Below are positions 53,430 through 61,854 of a stretch of 64,000 bases of DNA, in pieces (within the stretch, counting starts at the first letter, position 1; every line of letters starts with the position of its first letter). This stretch comes from JALZVT01 sp964634815 (GTDB lineage: Bacteria; Pseudomonadota; Gammaproteobacteria; Pseudomonadales; Azotimanducaceae). The translations under genes were made by a program, and so were the position numbers. Where the stretch lies: the NCBI GenBank assembly GCA_964634815.1, contig CAZWMD010000006.1, positions 62,001 through 126,000 of the forward strand, read 5' to 3'. The notes under the pieces are model-generated. The model was not told the DNA's origin. It did not search any database and saw only the letters and a list, made by a program, of their open reading frames with translations.

Positions 53430-53448
53430 GGCATACTTGGGGTATGCC
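53430..53448 (+). promoter_or_regulatory. Hairpin covering the trmL start codon
   Basis: GGCATAC (53430-53436), loop TTGGG, GTATGCC (53442-53448): a perfect 7-bp stem whose right arm contains the trmL ATG (53444) and whose loop carries the G-run most like a ribosome binding site. It could hold down translation of trmL or act as a weak end signal for ntrBC mRNA. Not tested. Confidence 0.45.
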
Positions 53449-54075
53449 GTTTCAAATCGCTCTATTCGAACCTGAGATCCCTCCAAACACGGGCAACATC
53501 ATGCGCCTGTGTGCAAACACCGGCTGCAAGCTGCACCTTATCGAGCCCCTGGGCTTCAGCCTGGATGAGCGCCGCCTGCGTCGGGCAGGACTCGACTACG
53601 CCGAATACGCTGATGTCACTGTGCACGCAGACTGGCAGGCCTTCACCGCAACCGTTGCCGCTGCAGATGATGCCCGCCTGTGGGCATTCACTACCCACGG
53701 CAGTGTGCATCTCCACAAGGTCACACTAAAAGAAAATGACGTGCTGCTATTTGGTCCGGAGGGCCGTGGCCTGGGCGAAGCCTTGCTCAACACCATTGCC
53801 GCAGACCGCCGGGTAAGGCTGCCCATGCTGCCGCAATCACGCAGCCTTAATCTCGCCAATGCGGTGTCAGCCGCCGTCTATGAAGGTTGGCGCCAGCTCG
53901 ATTTCATTGGCGGNNNNNNNNNNNNNNNNNNNNNNNNNNNNNNNNNNNNNNNNNNNNNNNNNNNNNNNNNNNNNNNNNNNNNNNNNNNNNNNNNNNNNNN
54001 NNNNNNNNNNNNNATGCGGTGTCAGCCGCCGTCTATGAAGGTTGGCGCCAGCTCGATTTCATTGGCGGTACCTGA
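53444..54075 (+). CDS. trmL: tRNA (cytidine(34)-2'-O)-methyltransferase TrmL, split by a false gap
   Basis: SPOUT methyltransferase for wobble ribose methylation in tRNA(Leu). Motifs: FEPEIPPNTGNIMRLCANTGC, GFSLDERRLRRAGLDY, LLFGPEGRGL, and PMLPQSRSLNLANAVSAAVYEGWRQ. The gene is cut by 100 N at 53914-54013, but the 55 bases before (53859-53913) and after (54014-54068) are identical. Merging them gives an unbroken frame of 158 residues ending FIGGT, the normal family length, so the gene is intact in the organism and the coordinates are inflated by 155 bases. Confidence 0.93.
53914..54013. other. Assembly gap (100 N), probably false
   Basis: Flanked by identical 55-base copies (53859-53913 and 54014-54068). 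The most economical reading is that two contigs overlapping by 55 bases were scaffolded rather than merged, so the real gap length is minus 55. Confidence 0.95.
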
Positions 54076-54117
54076 TCGGCACAGAGCATCCCGCAGGATC
54101 GCCCGAGATCACATAAA

Positions 54118-54564
54118 TTAGTGCGTTTCCGCGTCGCTCTTTTCGGTTTCTGCCTGTAATGCCTGGGCATAAACAGCATCAAAATTAACCGGCGCCAGAT
54201 GAATGGGCGGAAAACCGCCTTTCACCATCAACGAGTCGATCTGCTCACGGGCGTACGGAAACAGAATATTTGGGCACATGGTCGCCAGCAGCTGCTTGAG
54301 CTGGTCGTCTTCAAAACCAGAGATCTGGAACAGACCACTCTGGGTGACTTCGACTATCAGCGAGGTAACTTCTGATTCAGTCTCGGTAGTGACCGTAATG
54401 CGCAGATCCACCTCGTAACGATTCTCAGCCAACGCACGCGTTGACGTGTTGAGATCCAGTTTCACCTTCGGCTTCCACTGTTCGGTGAAGATCATGGGAA
54501 CGAGTGGAGATTCGAAGGAGATGTCTTTGATGTAGACGCGCTCGATGTTCAGTTGGGTGGTCAT
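54118..54564 (-). CDS. secB: Protein-export chaperone SecB
   Basis: Keeps preproteins unfolded and delivers them to SecA. 148 residues with the family N-terminus QLNIERVYIKDISFESP, QWKPKVKLDLNT, and the SecA-binding, conserved LCPNILFPYAREQIDSLMVKGGFPPIHLAPVNFDAVYAQAL (here MCPNILFPYA). ATG at 54564 with AGGAAA 7 bases upstream. Same direction as the rhodanese gene, 11 bases downstream of it. Pseudomonas and E. coli have grxC between the two; it is absent here. Confidence 0.96.
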   Translation of the reverse strand: MTTQLNIERVYIKDISFESPLVPMIFTEQWKPKVKLDLNTSTRALAENRYEVDLRITVTTETESEVTSLIVEVTQSGLFQISGFEDDQLKQLLATMCPNILFPYAREQIDSLMVKGGFPPIHLAPVNFDAVYAQALQAETEKSDAETH

Positions 54565-54575
54565 CTGGTTTCCTG

Positions 54576-54998
54576 TTAGCTTTTGCCCTTCACTACGGGC
54601 AGATTTTGATTGCGCCACTCAAGAATGCCGCCGGTGAGACGCGCCACCTCCTCAAAACCCGCCTTGCGCAGAATCGTGCCCGCAGAACCGGAGTGCTGGC
54701 CCATTTTGCACGTCAGCACAACCGGCTTGTCCTTGTACTTGTTCAGTTCGCTCAAGCGGCTTTCCAACGCGGTGTGGGGAATATTTATCGCATCCACAAT
54801 GTGACCGGCTTCAAACTCTTTTGAATCCCTAACGTCCACTACCAGCGCATCCTTGTTGTTCACCAGGTTGACCAGTTGCTGCGCCGTGATGCTGCGGCCA
54901 CCGCGACGCATCTCATTGGCAATAAACAGACCAAGAAGGGCGGCAAAAGTGCCCACCAGCAGCGGATGATTGCCAATAAATTCGAAAAGCTGCGCCAT
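54576..54998 (-). CDS. Membrane-anchored rhodanese-like protein
   Basis: 140 residues: membrane helix at about 12-28 (PLLVGTFAALLGLFIAN), then a single rhodanese domain with CDC25-like DVRDSKEFEAGHIVDAINIPHTAL and the active-site loop CKMGQHSG, Cys97. Corresponds to E. coli YibN by position (secB - grxC - yibN - gpmI) and architecture. It could transfer sulfane sulfur; the physiological acceptor is unknown. Divergent from gpmI with about 100 bases between starts. Confidence 0.9.
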   Translation of the reverse strand: MAQLFEFIGNHPLLVGTFAALLGLFIANEMRRGGRSITAQQLVNLVNNKDALVVDVRDSKEFEAGHIVDAINIPHTALESRLSELNKYKDKPVVLTCKMGQHSGSAGTILRKAGFEEVARLTGGILEWRNQNLPVVKGKS

Positions 54999-55101
54999 GG
55001 GTGTATGTGCTCTATGTAAACCGGTTCGCAATTCCGCGGAGCGCGGATTATACACACCCCGGCTTCTGTTAAAGTTACCCCTCTCAGTCAGGCGAGCCCA
55101 A

Positions 55102-56769
55102 ATGGACGCAAAGTCAACAAAACGCCCCTGCACCGCACTTATTGTGCTGGATGGCTGGGGCTATCGTGCCGAAACCGAACACAACGCCATCGCGGCAGCA
55201 GCAACCCCCAATTGGGATGCGATGTGGCAAAACCGCCCCACCGCCCTGGTCTCGGGCTCTGGCCTCGACGTGGGTCTGCCCGATGGACAGATGGGTAATT
55301 CTGAAGTTGGACACATGAACCTGGGTGCCGGTCGGGTGGTCCACCAGGACCTGACACGCATCGAGCTGGCCATTAAAGACAACAGCTTCCATAACAACCC
55401 CGTGTTGCTCAACGCCATCAGCCAGGCCAAAGATAGCGGCAGTGCGCTGCATGTGTTTGGTCTGCTCTCGGCAGGCGGTGTGCACAGCCACGAAAACCAG
55501 ATCAACGAATTTATTCAGCTCGCCGCAGATCAGGGCGCACAGCAACTGTATCTGCATGCGTTTCTTGACGGTCGCGACACACCACCGCGCAGCGCGGGAG
55601 ATTCCATCGCTAAAACCGAGGCCCTGTTTGCCAGGCTGTATCCAGCCACAAACCCGGAGCGAGACGGTCGTATCGCAAGTCTTGCCGGTCGTTACTACGC
55701 CATGGACAGAGACAAGCGCTGGGACCGGGTAGAGAAAGCCTGGAATTGTCTGGTGAACGGCCAAACCGAACACAGCGCCAGCACCGCAACAGATGCACTG
55801 AATGACGCCTACGCACGCGACGAAAACGACGAGTTTGTGTTGCCCACACTGATTGCAAACGAACAGCAGCAGCCTGCGAACGTGCGTGATGGCGATGTTG
55901 TTGTGTTTATGAACTATCGCGCCGATCGGGCAAGAGAACTCACCCAGGCGTTCACCGTGGCAGATTTTGACGGCTTCAAAAACCAGCCGCCCAAACTCAG
56001 TGCCTTTGTGACGCTCACCCAATACGCCGACACCTTGCCGGTTGATGTGGCTTATCCCCCAGAAACACTGCACAACACCCTGGGCGAGTACCTGGCCAGT
56101 CTCGACAAGACTCAGCTGCGCATTGCCGAGACCGAAAAGTACGCGCACGTCACGTTCTTTTTCTCAGGCGGCAGAGAAGCCACCTTCCCGGGCGAGCAGC
56201 GCACCCTGGTGCCCTCCCCCGATGTCGCCACCTACGATCTGCAACCTGAAATGAGCGCTGCCGAACTGACAGACAAACTCGTTGCAGCCATCGATAGCGG
56301 TGAGTTTGACGTTGTGATTTGTAACTATGCCAACGGTGACATGGTGGGACACAGCGGTGTGTTTGAGGCGGCCATCAAGGCCTGCGAAACCATCGATCAA
56401 TGTCTGGGCAGAATTGACGAGGCGATTAAGCGCAATAACGGGCAATGTCTGATCACCGCAGATCACGGTAACGTTGAACAAATGCACAACCCGCAAACCA
56501 GCCAGGCGCATACGGCCCATACCTGTGAGCCGGTGCCGCTGGTGTATCTGGGTAATAAAGACCTGCAACTAAGCCCTGGGGGCACGCTGTCAGATATCGC
56601 GCCCACGTTGCTGAAACTGATGGGCCTGCCACAACCAGACGAGATGACAGGCACGCCTCTTGCTGTCTTTAACGCCAAAACAACGGACAAACCAACGGGC
56701 AAAGCCGGACCACTGGGCACAGGTTCCGCCAACGACAAGAAAACACACGGCCAACAAAAACGCGCGTGA
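55102..56769 (+). CDS. gpmI: 2,3-bisphosphoglycerate-independent phosphoglycerate mutase
   Basis: Interconverts 3- and 2-phosphoglycerate in glycolysis, using two Mn ions. 555 residues. Metal motif LDGWGYR near the N-terminus, phospho-Ser67 in GQMGNSEVGHMN, HAFLDGRDTPPRSA, YANGDMVGHSG, TADHGNVE and the HTAHTCEPVPLVYLG end region. The last 40 residues (VFNAKTTDKPTGKAGPLGTG...) are a Lys/Thr/Gly-rich extension beyond the usual 510-515. ATG at 55102 with AGGCGAG before it. Overlaps envC by 4 bases. Confidence 0.95.
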   Translation: MDAKSTKRPCTALIVLDGWGYRAETEHNAIAAAATPNWDAMWQNRPTALVSGSGLDVGLPDGQMGNSEVGHMNLGAGRVVHQDLTRIELAIKDNSFHNNPVLLNAISQAKDSGSALHVFGLLSAGGVHSHENQINEFIQLAADQGAQQLYLHAFLDGRDTPPRSAGDSIAKTEALFARLYPATNPERDGRIASLAGRYYAMDRDKRWDRVEKAWNCLVNGQTEHSASTATDALNDAYARDENDEFVLPTLIANEQQQPANVRDGDVVVFMNYRADRARELTQAFTVADFDGFKNQPPKLSAFVTLTQYADTLPVDVAYPPETLHNTLGEYLASLDKTQLRIAETEKYAHVTFFFSGGREATFPGEQRTLVPSPDVATYDLQPEMSAAELTDKLVAAIDSGEFDVVICNYANGDMVGHSGVFEAAIKACETIDQCLGRIDEAIKRNNGQCLITADHGNVEQMHNPQTSQAHTAHTCEPVPLVYLGNKDLQLSPGGTLSDIAPTLLKLMGLPQPDEMTGTPLAVFNAKTTDKPTGKAGPLGTGSANDKKTHGQQKRA

Positions 56770-57908
56770 TCGCAAAGCAATTAGGTGCGCCAATCTGCGC
56801 ACTAGCAGTGATGCTGAGCGTAGCGATCAACGTGCACGCCGCCTCGTCTGCGCTGCGCACCAATAAAGAGCTGGCGGCCACCGTAGAAAAGCTCAATGCG
56901 CTGAAGGTGTGGTTAACCGATGCCGAAAAGCAACGCGCGCTGCTGCAGCAAGACATTCAGAAGGCGGATCGGGAAGTTGCTCGACTCGGCCTTGAGCTGG
57001 CCGAGCTGCAACGCGCGGTTGCGGAGATAGAAACTCAAAAGTCGGCGCTCGCCAAAAAATCGACAATACTTGAGCAACAACGCCAAACCGAAGGCAGGCG
57101 TATATCGCAACACCTCAACGCGGCCTATCGCATGAGCGGCCAGGACTTCTTCAAGTTGCTACTCAACCAGGAAAACCCGGAACAGCTGGATCGAATGATC
57201 CGCTACCACCAATACTTCAGCACCGAGCGAGGCAAAATCTTGCAAGGCTTTCGCGCCACCTTAAGCGCGATCGAAACCAATCGACAAGAAATTGAAGCCA
57301 ATGCACTGCAGCTGATTAACCAAAGGCAAGCCACGGCCGCGCAGCAAGCGGTATTTACAACGGAACTCGATGAGCGAAAACAGCTCATCGCCAATCTCGA
57401 TCGCGCCACCCGCAATAAACAGGCCGAACAACAACGACTGGAACAAGATCGCGTGCGTTTGCAAAGCCTGTTGCAGGAACTCGCCAAACGCGCGGAAAAA
57501 GCCGACGGCCAGGAATTTGCCACCCGCCGTGGCCAGCTGCCCTGGCCAACCGCTGGCACCCAAAAGAATGTGTTTGGTGAACCTCGCGCCGACGGTCGTC
57601 TGCGCTGGCAAGGCAACTACATTGTAACCAAACCCGGCGAGATCATTCGTTCAGTGCATCGCGGTCGAGTGGTGTTTGCCGAATGGCTACGAGGTTTTGG
57701 CTTACTGACCATCGTGGACCACGGCAACGGTTATATGAGCCTCTACGGCTATGCTGATGTCCTACTAAAACAACCCGGAGATCGAGTAGAAAGTGGTGAG
57801 CAGATCGCCAATAGCGGCCGCAGCGGCGGCCAGAACGCTGATGGCCTGTACTTTGAAATTCGCAAAGACGGCAAACCTGTCGATCCATCCCGCTGGCTCA
57901 AACAATAG
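56766..57908 (+). CDS. envC: Murein hydrolase activator EnvC
   Basis: Activates septal amidases. 380 residues: signal peptide (LGAPICALAVMLSVAINVHA), a long coiled coil (residues about 35-240) and a degenerate LytM/M23 domain (LPWPTAGTQKNVFGEPRADGRLRWQGNYIVTKPGEIIRSVHRGRVVFAEW...LYFEIRKDGKPVDPSRWL). The zinc ligands of active M23 enzymes are missing (LYFEIR replaces the usual H-x-H-type sequence), as in EnvC, so it is a regulator, not an enzyme. Starts with GTG at 56766, coupled to the gpmI stop. Confidence 0.94.
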   Translation: MIAKQLGAPICALAVMLSVAINVHAASSALRTNKELAATVEKLNALKVWLTDAEKQRALLQQDIQKADREVARLGLELAELQRAVAEIETQKSALAKKSTILEQQRQTEGRRISQHLNAAYRMSGQDFFKLLLNQENPEQLDRMIRYHQYFSTERGKILQGFRATLSAIETNRQEIEANALQLINQRQATAAQQAVFTTELDERKQLIANLDRATRNKQAEQQRLEQDRVRLQSLLQELAKRAEKADGQEFATRRGQLPWPTAGTQKNVFGEPRADGRLRWQGNYIVTKPGEIIRSVHRGRVVFAEWLRGFGLLTIVDHGNGYMSLYGYADVLLKQPGDRVESGEQIANSGRSGGQNADGLYFEIRKDGKPVDPSRWLKQ

Positions 57909-57960
57909 CGGCTAAAACCGGTGTAGGCTTGGTTTGGCAGTTTCAGGACGTATCCGCGCA

Positions 57961-59142
57961 ATGCACATCCGCAACACGGTTTTGTTGGGCATCATGCTCT
58001 CTATCGTCACCGGGGTAACCCTGGGTGCTTCCCTGTTTCGCGAGCATCAAAAAGAGACGGCGAACGACAACAGCGACGCCAGCCTGTTTGATCAACTGTT
58101 ACAAAAAGTTCGCTCCAACTACTACCAGGAGCTCACCAATGAGGAGCTGCTCGACGGCGCCTTCAACGGCGTAATGGCGACTCTGGATGAACACAGTCGC
58201 TATCTTGATGCGCAGGACATTACCGATCTGAACGAAGACACCAGTGGCCAGTTTGGTGGCGTTGGTGTGGAAGTGAACATCAGCAAAGGCGCACTGGAGG
58301 TGATTCGACCCATCCCAAATACACCGGCAGAGCGTGCCGGAATTCTCGCCGGCGACCTGATCACCGGGGTAGATGACTACCAGATCAAAGACGGCAAAAT
58401 GAGCGCGGCGATGGAGCGTTTGCGTGGCGCACCCGGCACCCTGGTAAACATTCACCTAAAACGCCTGGATACGCCAATCACCGTTGAGTTAAGACGCGCC
58501 CAGATCCGCATCAACAGCGTTCGCAGCCGCATGCTTGAGCCCGGGTACGGTTACCTGCGCATCAGTCAGTTTCGCACCGGCTCCGAGGCGGATGTCACCG
58601 CAGCGCTCAAGGAGCTCAAGAATGCCGCCGGTGGCGACCTGAAAGGATTAGTCCTCGATTTACGCAATAACCCCGGCGGTCTGCTACAGAGCTGCATCGC
58701 CATCAGCGATCTGTTCCTCAACGGTGGCCAGATCGTCAGCACCCGGGGCCGTGACGATGAGATTGGTATGAATTTCTCAGCAACCCCAGGAGATACCTTA
58801 AATGGCGCTCCAATTGTGGTGCTGATCAACGGCGGCAGCGCGTCCGCCTCAGAAATTGTGGCCGGTGCACTACAGGATAATTCCCGGGCGGTAGTGCTCG
58901 GCACCCGCAGTTTTGGCAAGGGCAGCGTGCAAACCGTCATGCCTGTGGATAACCAGCGCGCGATCAAACTTACAACCGCGCTTTATTACACGCCAAGCGG
59001 TCGATCCATCCAAAAACAAGGCATCAAACCCGACCAGGAAATTGAAGTTCCCCTTGGCCGCTCCTACGAGAGCACGCTAATGGAGCGCGCTTTGAAAAAC
59101 CTGCAGCAACCTAGCAGCGAAACCGTCAAAGACCTGACTTAA
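57961..59142 (+). CDS. C-terminal processing peptidase (S41 family)
   Basis: Periplasmic serine protease of 393 residues. N-terminal signal/anchor (LLGIMLSIVTGVTLGASLF), PDZ domain at about 95-175 (GGVGVEVNISKGALEVIRPIPNTPAERAGILAGDLITGVDD), then the S41 catalytic domain with Ser295 in GGSASASEIVAGAL and Lys320 in GTRSFGKGSVQT, 25 residues apart as in Prc/CtpA. Follows envC in the same direction, as in Pseudomonas ctpA loci, where it degrades cell-wall hydrolases. The ATG at 57961 is taken; an upstream TTG exists. Confidence 0.94.
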   Translation: MHIRNTVLLGIMLSIVTGVTLGASLFREHQKETANDNSDASLFDQLLQKVRSNYYQELTNEELLDGAFNGVMATLDEHSRYLDAQDITDLNEDTSGQFGGVGVEVNISKGALEVIRPIPNTPAERAGILAGDLITGVDDYQIKDGKMSAAMERLRGAPGTLVNIHLKRLDTPITVELRRAQIRINSVRSRMLEPGYGYLRISQFRTGSEADVTAALKELKNAAGGDLKGLVLDLRNNPGGLLQSCIAISDLFLNGGQIVSTRGRDDEIGMNFSATPGDTLNGAPIVVLINGGSASASEIVAGALQDNSRAVVLGTRSFGKGSVQTVMPVDNQRAIKLTTALYYTPSGRSIQKQGIKPDQEIEVPLGRSYESTLMERALKNLQQPSSETVKDLT

Positions 59143-59224
59143 CGGTTGATGAGTAAGTCTGGCCTAGCTATCCTGTGTCTCAGGACTGCAACTTGGCAAT
59201 AAGTAGCACGTGTTAGATCGCTAG

Positions 59225-59274
59225 AAGCTATAAAGGCTGTAAAAAGCTATAAAGGCTGTAAAAAGCTATAAAAA
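59225..59274 (+). repeat. 19-bp tandem repeat, 2.5 copies, AT-rich
   Basis: AAGCTATAAAGGCTGTAAA at 59225 and exactly again at 59244, then a partial third from 59263 (AAGCTATAAA). The third copy is also the start of the 55-base segment that is repeated after the N gap. The repeat explains why the assembler broke here. Confidence 0.93.
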
Positions 59275-59317
59275 GCGGCAGGATTGAATAGCCAATCCAC
59301 TCACAAGCAAACCTCTG

Positions 59318-59417
59318 NNNNNNNNNNNNNNNNNNNNNNNNNNNNNNNNNNNNNNNNNNNNNNNNNNNNNNNNNNNNNNNNNNNNNNNNNNNNNNNNNNN
59401 NNNNNNNNNNNNNNNNN
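59318..59417. other. Assembly gap (100 N), probably false
   Basis: Identical 55-base copies flank it (59263-59317 and 59418-59472). The true distance is likely zero after merging, or the repeat number is collapsed. Confidence 0.95.
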
Positions 59418-59531
59418 AAGCTATAAAAAGCGGCAGGATTGAATAGCCAATCCACTCACAAGCAAACCTCTGAACTGCCAAATCTAAATCGCTCGGCAAA
59501 GCCAGGTCACACTGGACGGGGAAACGACACC

Positions 59532-60455
59532 ATGACGAATCCGCTACGGATCGTCCCGGCGCGCCTGTTTGCGCCTTTTACCAAGCCGTTAGGCACGCTA
59601 CCAGGCGTTATGCTCGCGATACTCGCGACCCTGAGCCCCGGACTCTGGGCGGACGCCCCCATCTTTGTCGCCAGTACTGCAGCCAGTACGGTCGACAGTG
59701 CCCAAGTACGAACTCTGCCGGCAGCCGTCACCGAGCCCTGGCCTGCCGCCCGGCTTGCCATCGTTATTGACGATCTTGGCTATGACAAACGTCGCGGCCT
59801 TGAGGCCATTGCCTTGCCCGGGCGACTGACCGTCGCGGTCATGCCACACACACCCAACGCGCGCTTTCTGGCTGAGGCCGCCCACGAAGCGGGCCGCGAG
59901 ATCATTCTGCATCACCCCATGCAGGGCTCCGACTTCAGCCACAAAAGCAACTCACCCAAGGGCATCTTGACCCTTGATATGGGCCCGGCTGACATTCGCT
60001 TTGCCCTGCGCCAGGCCCTCACCAGCGTTCCCCACTGCATTGGCATCAATAACCACACCGGCAGCACCCTCACCCAGGCTCGCAGCCATATGTACTGGCT
60101 GATGCAACAGGTGGCCTCCACCGATCTGTACTATCTCGATAGCCGAACAACTACCCAAACGGTAGCGGGTGAAGCCGCTCAGGCCTGGGGCGTGCCCTTT
60201 GTCAGTCGCGACGTGTTTCTCGACCACCACAACGACCGCGCATCAATTGCAAAACAGTTTAACTACGCGGTAAAGCTTGCCAAGCAACGCGGTCATGCCG
60301 TGCTGATTGCACACCCAAGACCCCTAAGCCTTGAACTGCTGGCCCAACAACTGCCGCTGCTTGATAACTCCGAAATCGAGCTGGTGCATGCCTCTGAATT
60401 GATTGGTGTGCGCAGCCGGCTGAATCCGGGAACCACCGCAGCCGGTGGCCAATAA
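59532..60455 (+). CDS. Divergent polysaccharide deacetylase family protein (YibQ-like)
   Basis: 307 residues. Signal segment (GTLPGVMLAILATLSPGLWA), then LAIVIDDLGYDKRRGLEAIALPGRLTVAVMPHTPNARFLAEAAHEAGREIILHHPMQG, GINNHTGSTLTQ and VFLDHHND. The fold and the IDDxG, HxPMxG and NNHxG motifs belong to the DUF610/YibQ family of predicted periplasmic deacetylases. In E. coli and Pseudomonas it is downstream of envC/ctpA, as here. ATG at 59532 follows GGACGGGG. Substrate presumably peptidoglycan; unproven. Confidence 0.9.
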   Translation: MTNPLRIVPARLFAPFTKPLGTLPGVMLAILATLSPGLWADAPIFVASTAASTVDSAQVRTLPAAVTEPWPAARLAIVIDDLGYDKRRGLEAIALPGRLTVAVMPHTPNARFLAEAAHEAGREIILHHPMQGSDFSHKSNSPKGILTLDMGPADIRFALRQALTSVPHCIGINNHTGSTLTQARSHMYWLMQQVASTDLYYLDSRTTTQTVAGEAAQAWGVPFVSRDVFLDHHNDRASIAKQFNYAVKLAKQRGHAVLIAHPRPLSLELLAQQLPLLDNSEIELVHASELIGVRSRLNPGTTAAGGQ

Positions 60456-60464
60456 CCCAACCCG

Positions 60465-61211
60465 CTAGGATGCGGCCTGATCGAGCACGGCCTGACCGAG
60501 CTTAAGATCAAGACGACCGTCGTAGATTGCCCGCCCGGTAATCACCCCTAAAAGCTGGCCCGAGCTGTTGGCAAATCCGCGTTTCAATCGTTCAAGATCA
60601 TCCAGATTCGACACACCGCCGGAGGCCACTACTGGCAGGCCTGACGCCTCCGCCATGGCCACCGTCGATTCGACGTTAACGCCGCCCAAAAGACCATCAC
60701 GATCAATATCGGTATAGACAATAGCCGCAAGCTCAAGCTCACCGGCTCGCTGGCCAAACTCCAGAGCAGAGCCGCCCTTTTCTTCCGCCCAGCCCGAGGT
60801 CGCCAGCTGATCGTTACGCGCATCGAGCCCTAAAATAATTTGCCCGGGAAAACGCTGCGCCGCTGCCTCTAAAAACGCGGGGTCTTCAATGGCCGCGGTG
60901 CCGACAATGGCAAAGGACACCCCCGCATCAAAATACGCTGCCAGGGTATCCAGGCTACGAATGCCACCACCCACCTGCACCGGCATCTCGCCAGCCGCTG
61001 TGACCATGCGCTCAATCAGATCGCGGTTGCGCGGTGTGCCCGCAAAGGCCCCATCAAGATCAACCACATGCAAGCGCCGACCACCCTCGCCACGCCAGCG
61101 CCCAACCATGGCCACCGGGTCGTCTGAGAACACCGTAACGTCTTCCATTCGGCCCTGTTCCAGGCGCACGCAACGGCCTTCTTTCAGGTCAATCGCTGGA
61201 ATAAGAATCAT
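60465..61211 (-). CDS. hisA: ProFAR isomerase (phosphoribosylformimino-AICAR-phosphate isomerase)
   Basis: Fourth step of histidine synthesis. 248-residue (beta/alpha)8 barrel with MILIPAIDLKEGRCVRL, catalytic Asp8 in AIDLK, VDLDGAFAG, QVGGGIRS, IYTDIDRDGLLGGVN with the second catalytic Asp, and VVASGGVSNLDDL. Two bases downstream of hisB; hisH and hisF, which flank hisA in E. coli and Pseudomonas, are missing from this locus. Confidence 0.95.
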   Translation of the reverse strand: MILIPAIDLKEGRCVRLEQGRMEDVTVFSDDPVAMVGRWRGEGGRRLHVVDLDGAFAGTPRNRDLIERMVTAAGEMPVQVGGGIRSLDTLAAYFDAGVSFAIVGTAAIEDPAFLEAAAQRFPGQIILGLDARNDQLATSGWAEEKGGSALEFGQRAGELELAAIVYTDIDRDGLLGGVNVESTVAMAEASGLPVVASGGVSNLDDLERLKRGFANSSGQLLGVITGRAIYDGRLDLKLGQAVLDQAAS

Positions 61212-61213
61212 GC

Positions 61214-61801
61214 CTAGAGCGCGCCCTTGGTCGACGGCAAGGCATCGCCCATCCGCGGATCGGGGGCCACAGCCATGCGCAACGCGCGGCCAAAGGCTTT
61301 AAACAGCGTCTCGGCCTGGTGATGCGCGTTCAATCCGCGCAGGTTATCGAGGTGAATCGTAATCAGCGCGTGATTCACAAAGCCCTGAAAAAACTCACGC
61401 AGCAGGTCAACATCAAAGTCACCAATCCGCGCCCGGGTATAGGTGACGTGGTAGTCGAGTCCTGGTCGACCCGACAGATCAATCACCACCCTCGACAACG
61501 CCTCATCCAGAGGCACATAAGCGTGGCCGTAACGCACAATGCCGGTCTTCTCGCCCAACGCCTTGGTAAACGCCTGGCCCAGGGAGATACCCACATCTTC
61601 CACCGTGTGGTGCGCATCCACTTCCAGATCGCCATTCGCCACAATGTCGATATCAAACAGCCCATGCCGGGCAATCTGGTGCAGCATGTGGTCAAAAAAC
61701 GGCAGCCCGGTGTTCAGGTTTGCCTCGCCCGAACCGTCCAGGTTCAGACTGACCTTAATCTGGGTTTCGAGGGTGTTTCGTTCTATTTCTGCGCGACGCA
61801 T
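61214..61801 (-). CDS. hisB: Imidazoleglycerol-phosphate dehydratase
   Basis: Dehydrates IGP to imidazole-acetol phosphate using Mn. 195 residues, monofunctional; no histidinol phosphatase domain, unlike E. coli HisB. Duplicate-motif metal sites: FFDHMLHQIARHGLFD, DAHHTVEDVGISLGQA, and the C-terminal FFQGFVNHALITIHLDNLRGLNAHHQAETLFKAFGRAL. ATG at 61801. Confidence 0.96.
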   Translation of the reverse strand: MRRAEIERNTLETQIKVSLNLDGSGEANLNTGLPFFDHMLHQIARHGLFDIDIVANGDLEVDAHHTVEDVGISLGQAFTKALGEKTGIVRYGHAYVPLDEALSRVVIDLSGRPGLDYHVTYTRARIGDFDVDLLREFFQGFVNHALITIHLDNLRGLNAHHQAETLFKAFGRALRMAVAPDPRMGDALPSTKGAL

Positions 61802-61854
61802 TAGCGGCTCTACCTGGTTAGTACTTGGTTAGGCAAGCGCGGCAGTATACCTAC

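Larger units (their letters stand above)
59143..59531. other. Intergenic region with repeat and false gap
   Basis: 389 bases on paper, about 234 when the duplicated 55 bases and N run are removed. It holds the 19-bp tandem repeat and no gene. No terminator or clear promoter was seen for either ctpA or the following gene. Confidence 0.6.

Noticed and set aside
53859..54068. 55-base direct repeat as a transposon or duplication scar
   Set aside because: Both copies directly abut an N run and another gap in the window shows a 55-base copy as well, which points to an assembler overlap, not to biology.
53444..54121. 225-residue fused frame read through the N run in trmL
   Set aside because: Depends on an arbitrary 100 N; the merged 158-residue protein matches the family.
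55114..56148. 344-codon frame antisense to gpmI, and similar long antisense frames in gltB (6463-7272) and the DUF3179 gene (41621-42433)
   Set aside because: They lie opposite clear, conserved genes; long antisense frames are common in GC-rich genes and none shows a recognisable protein.
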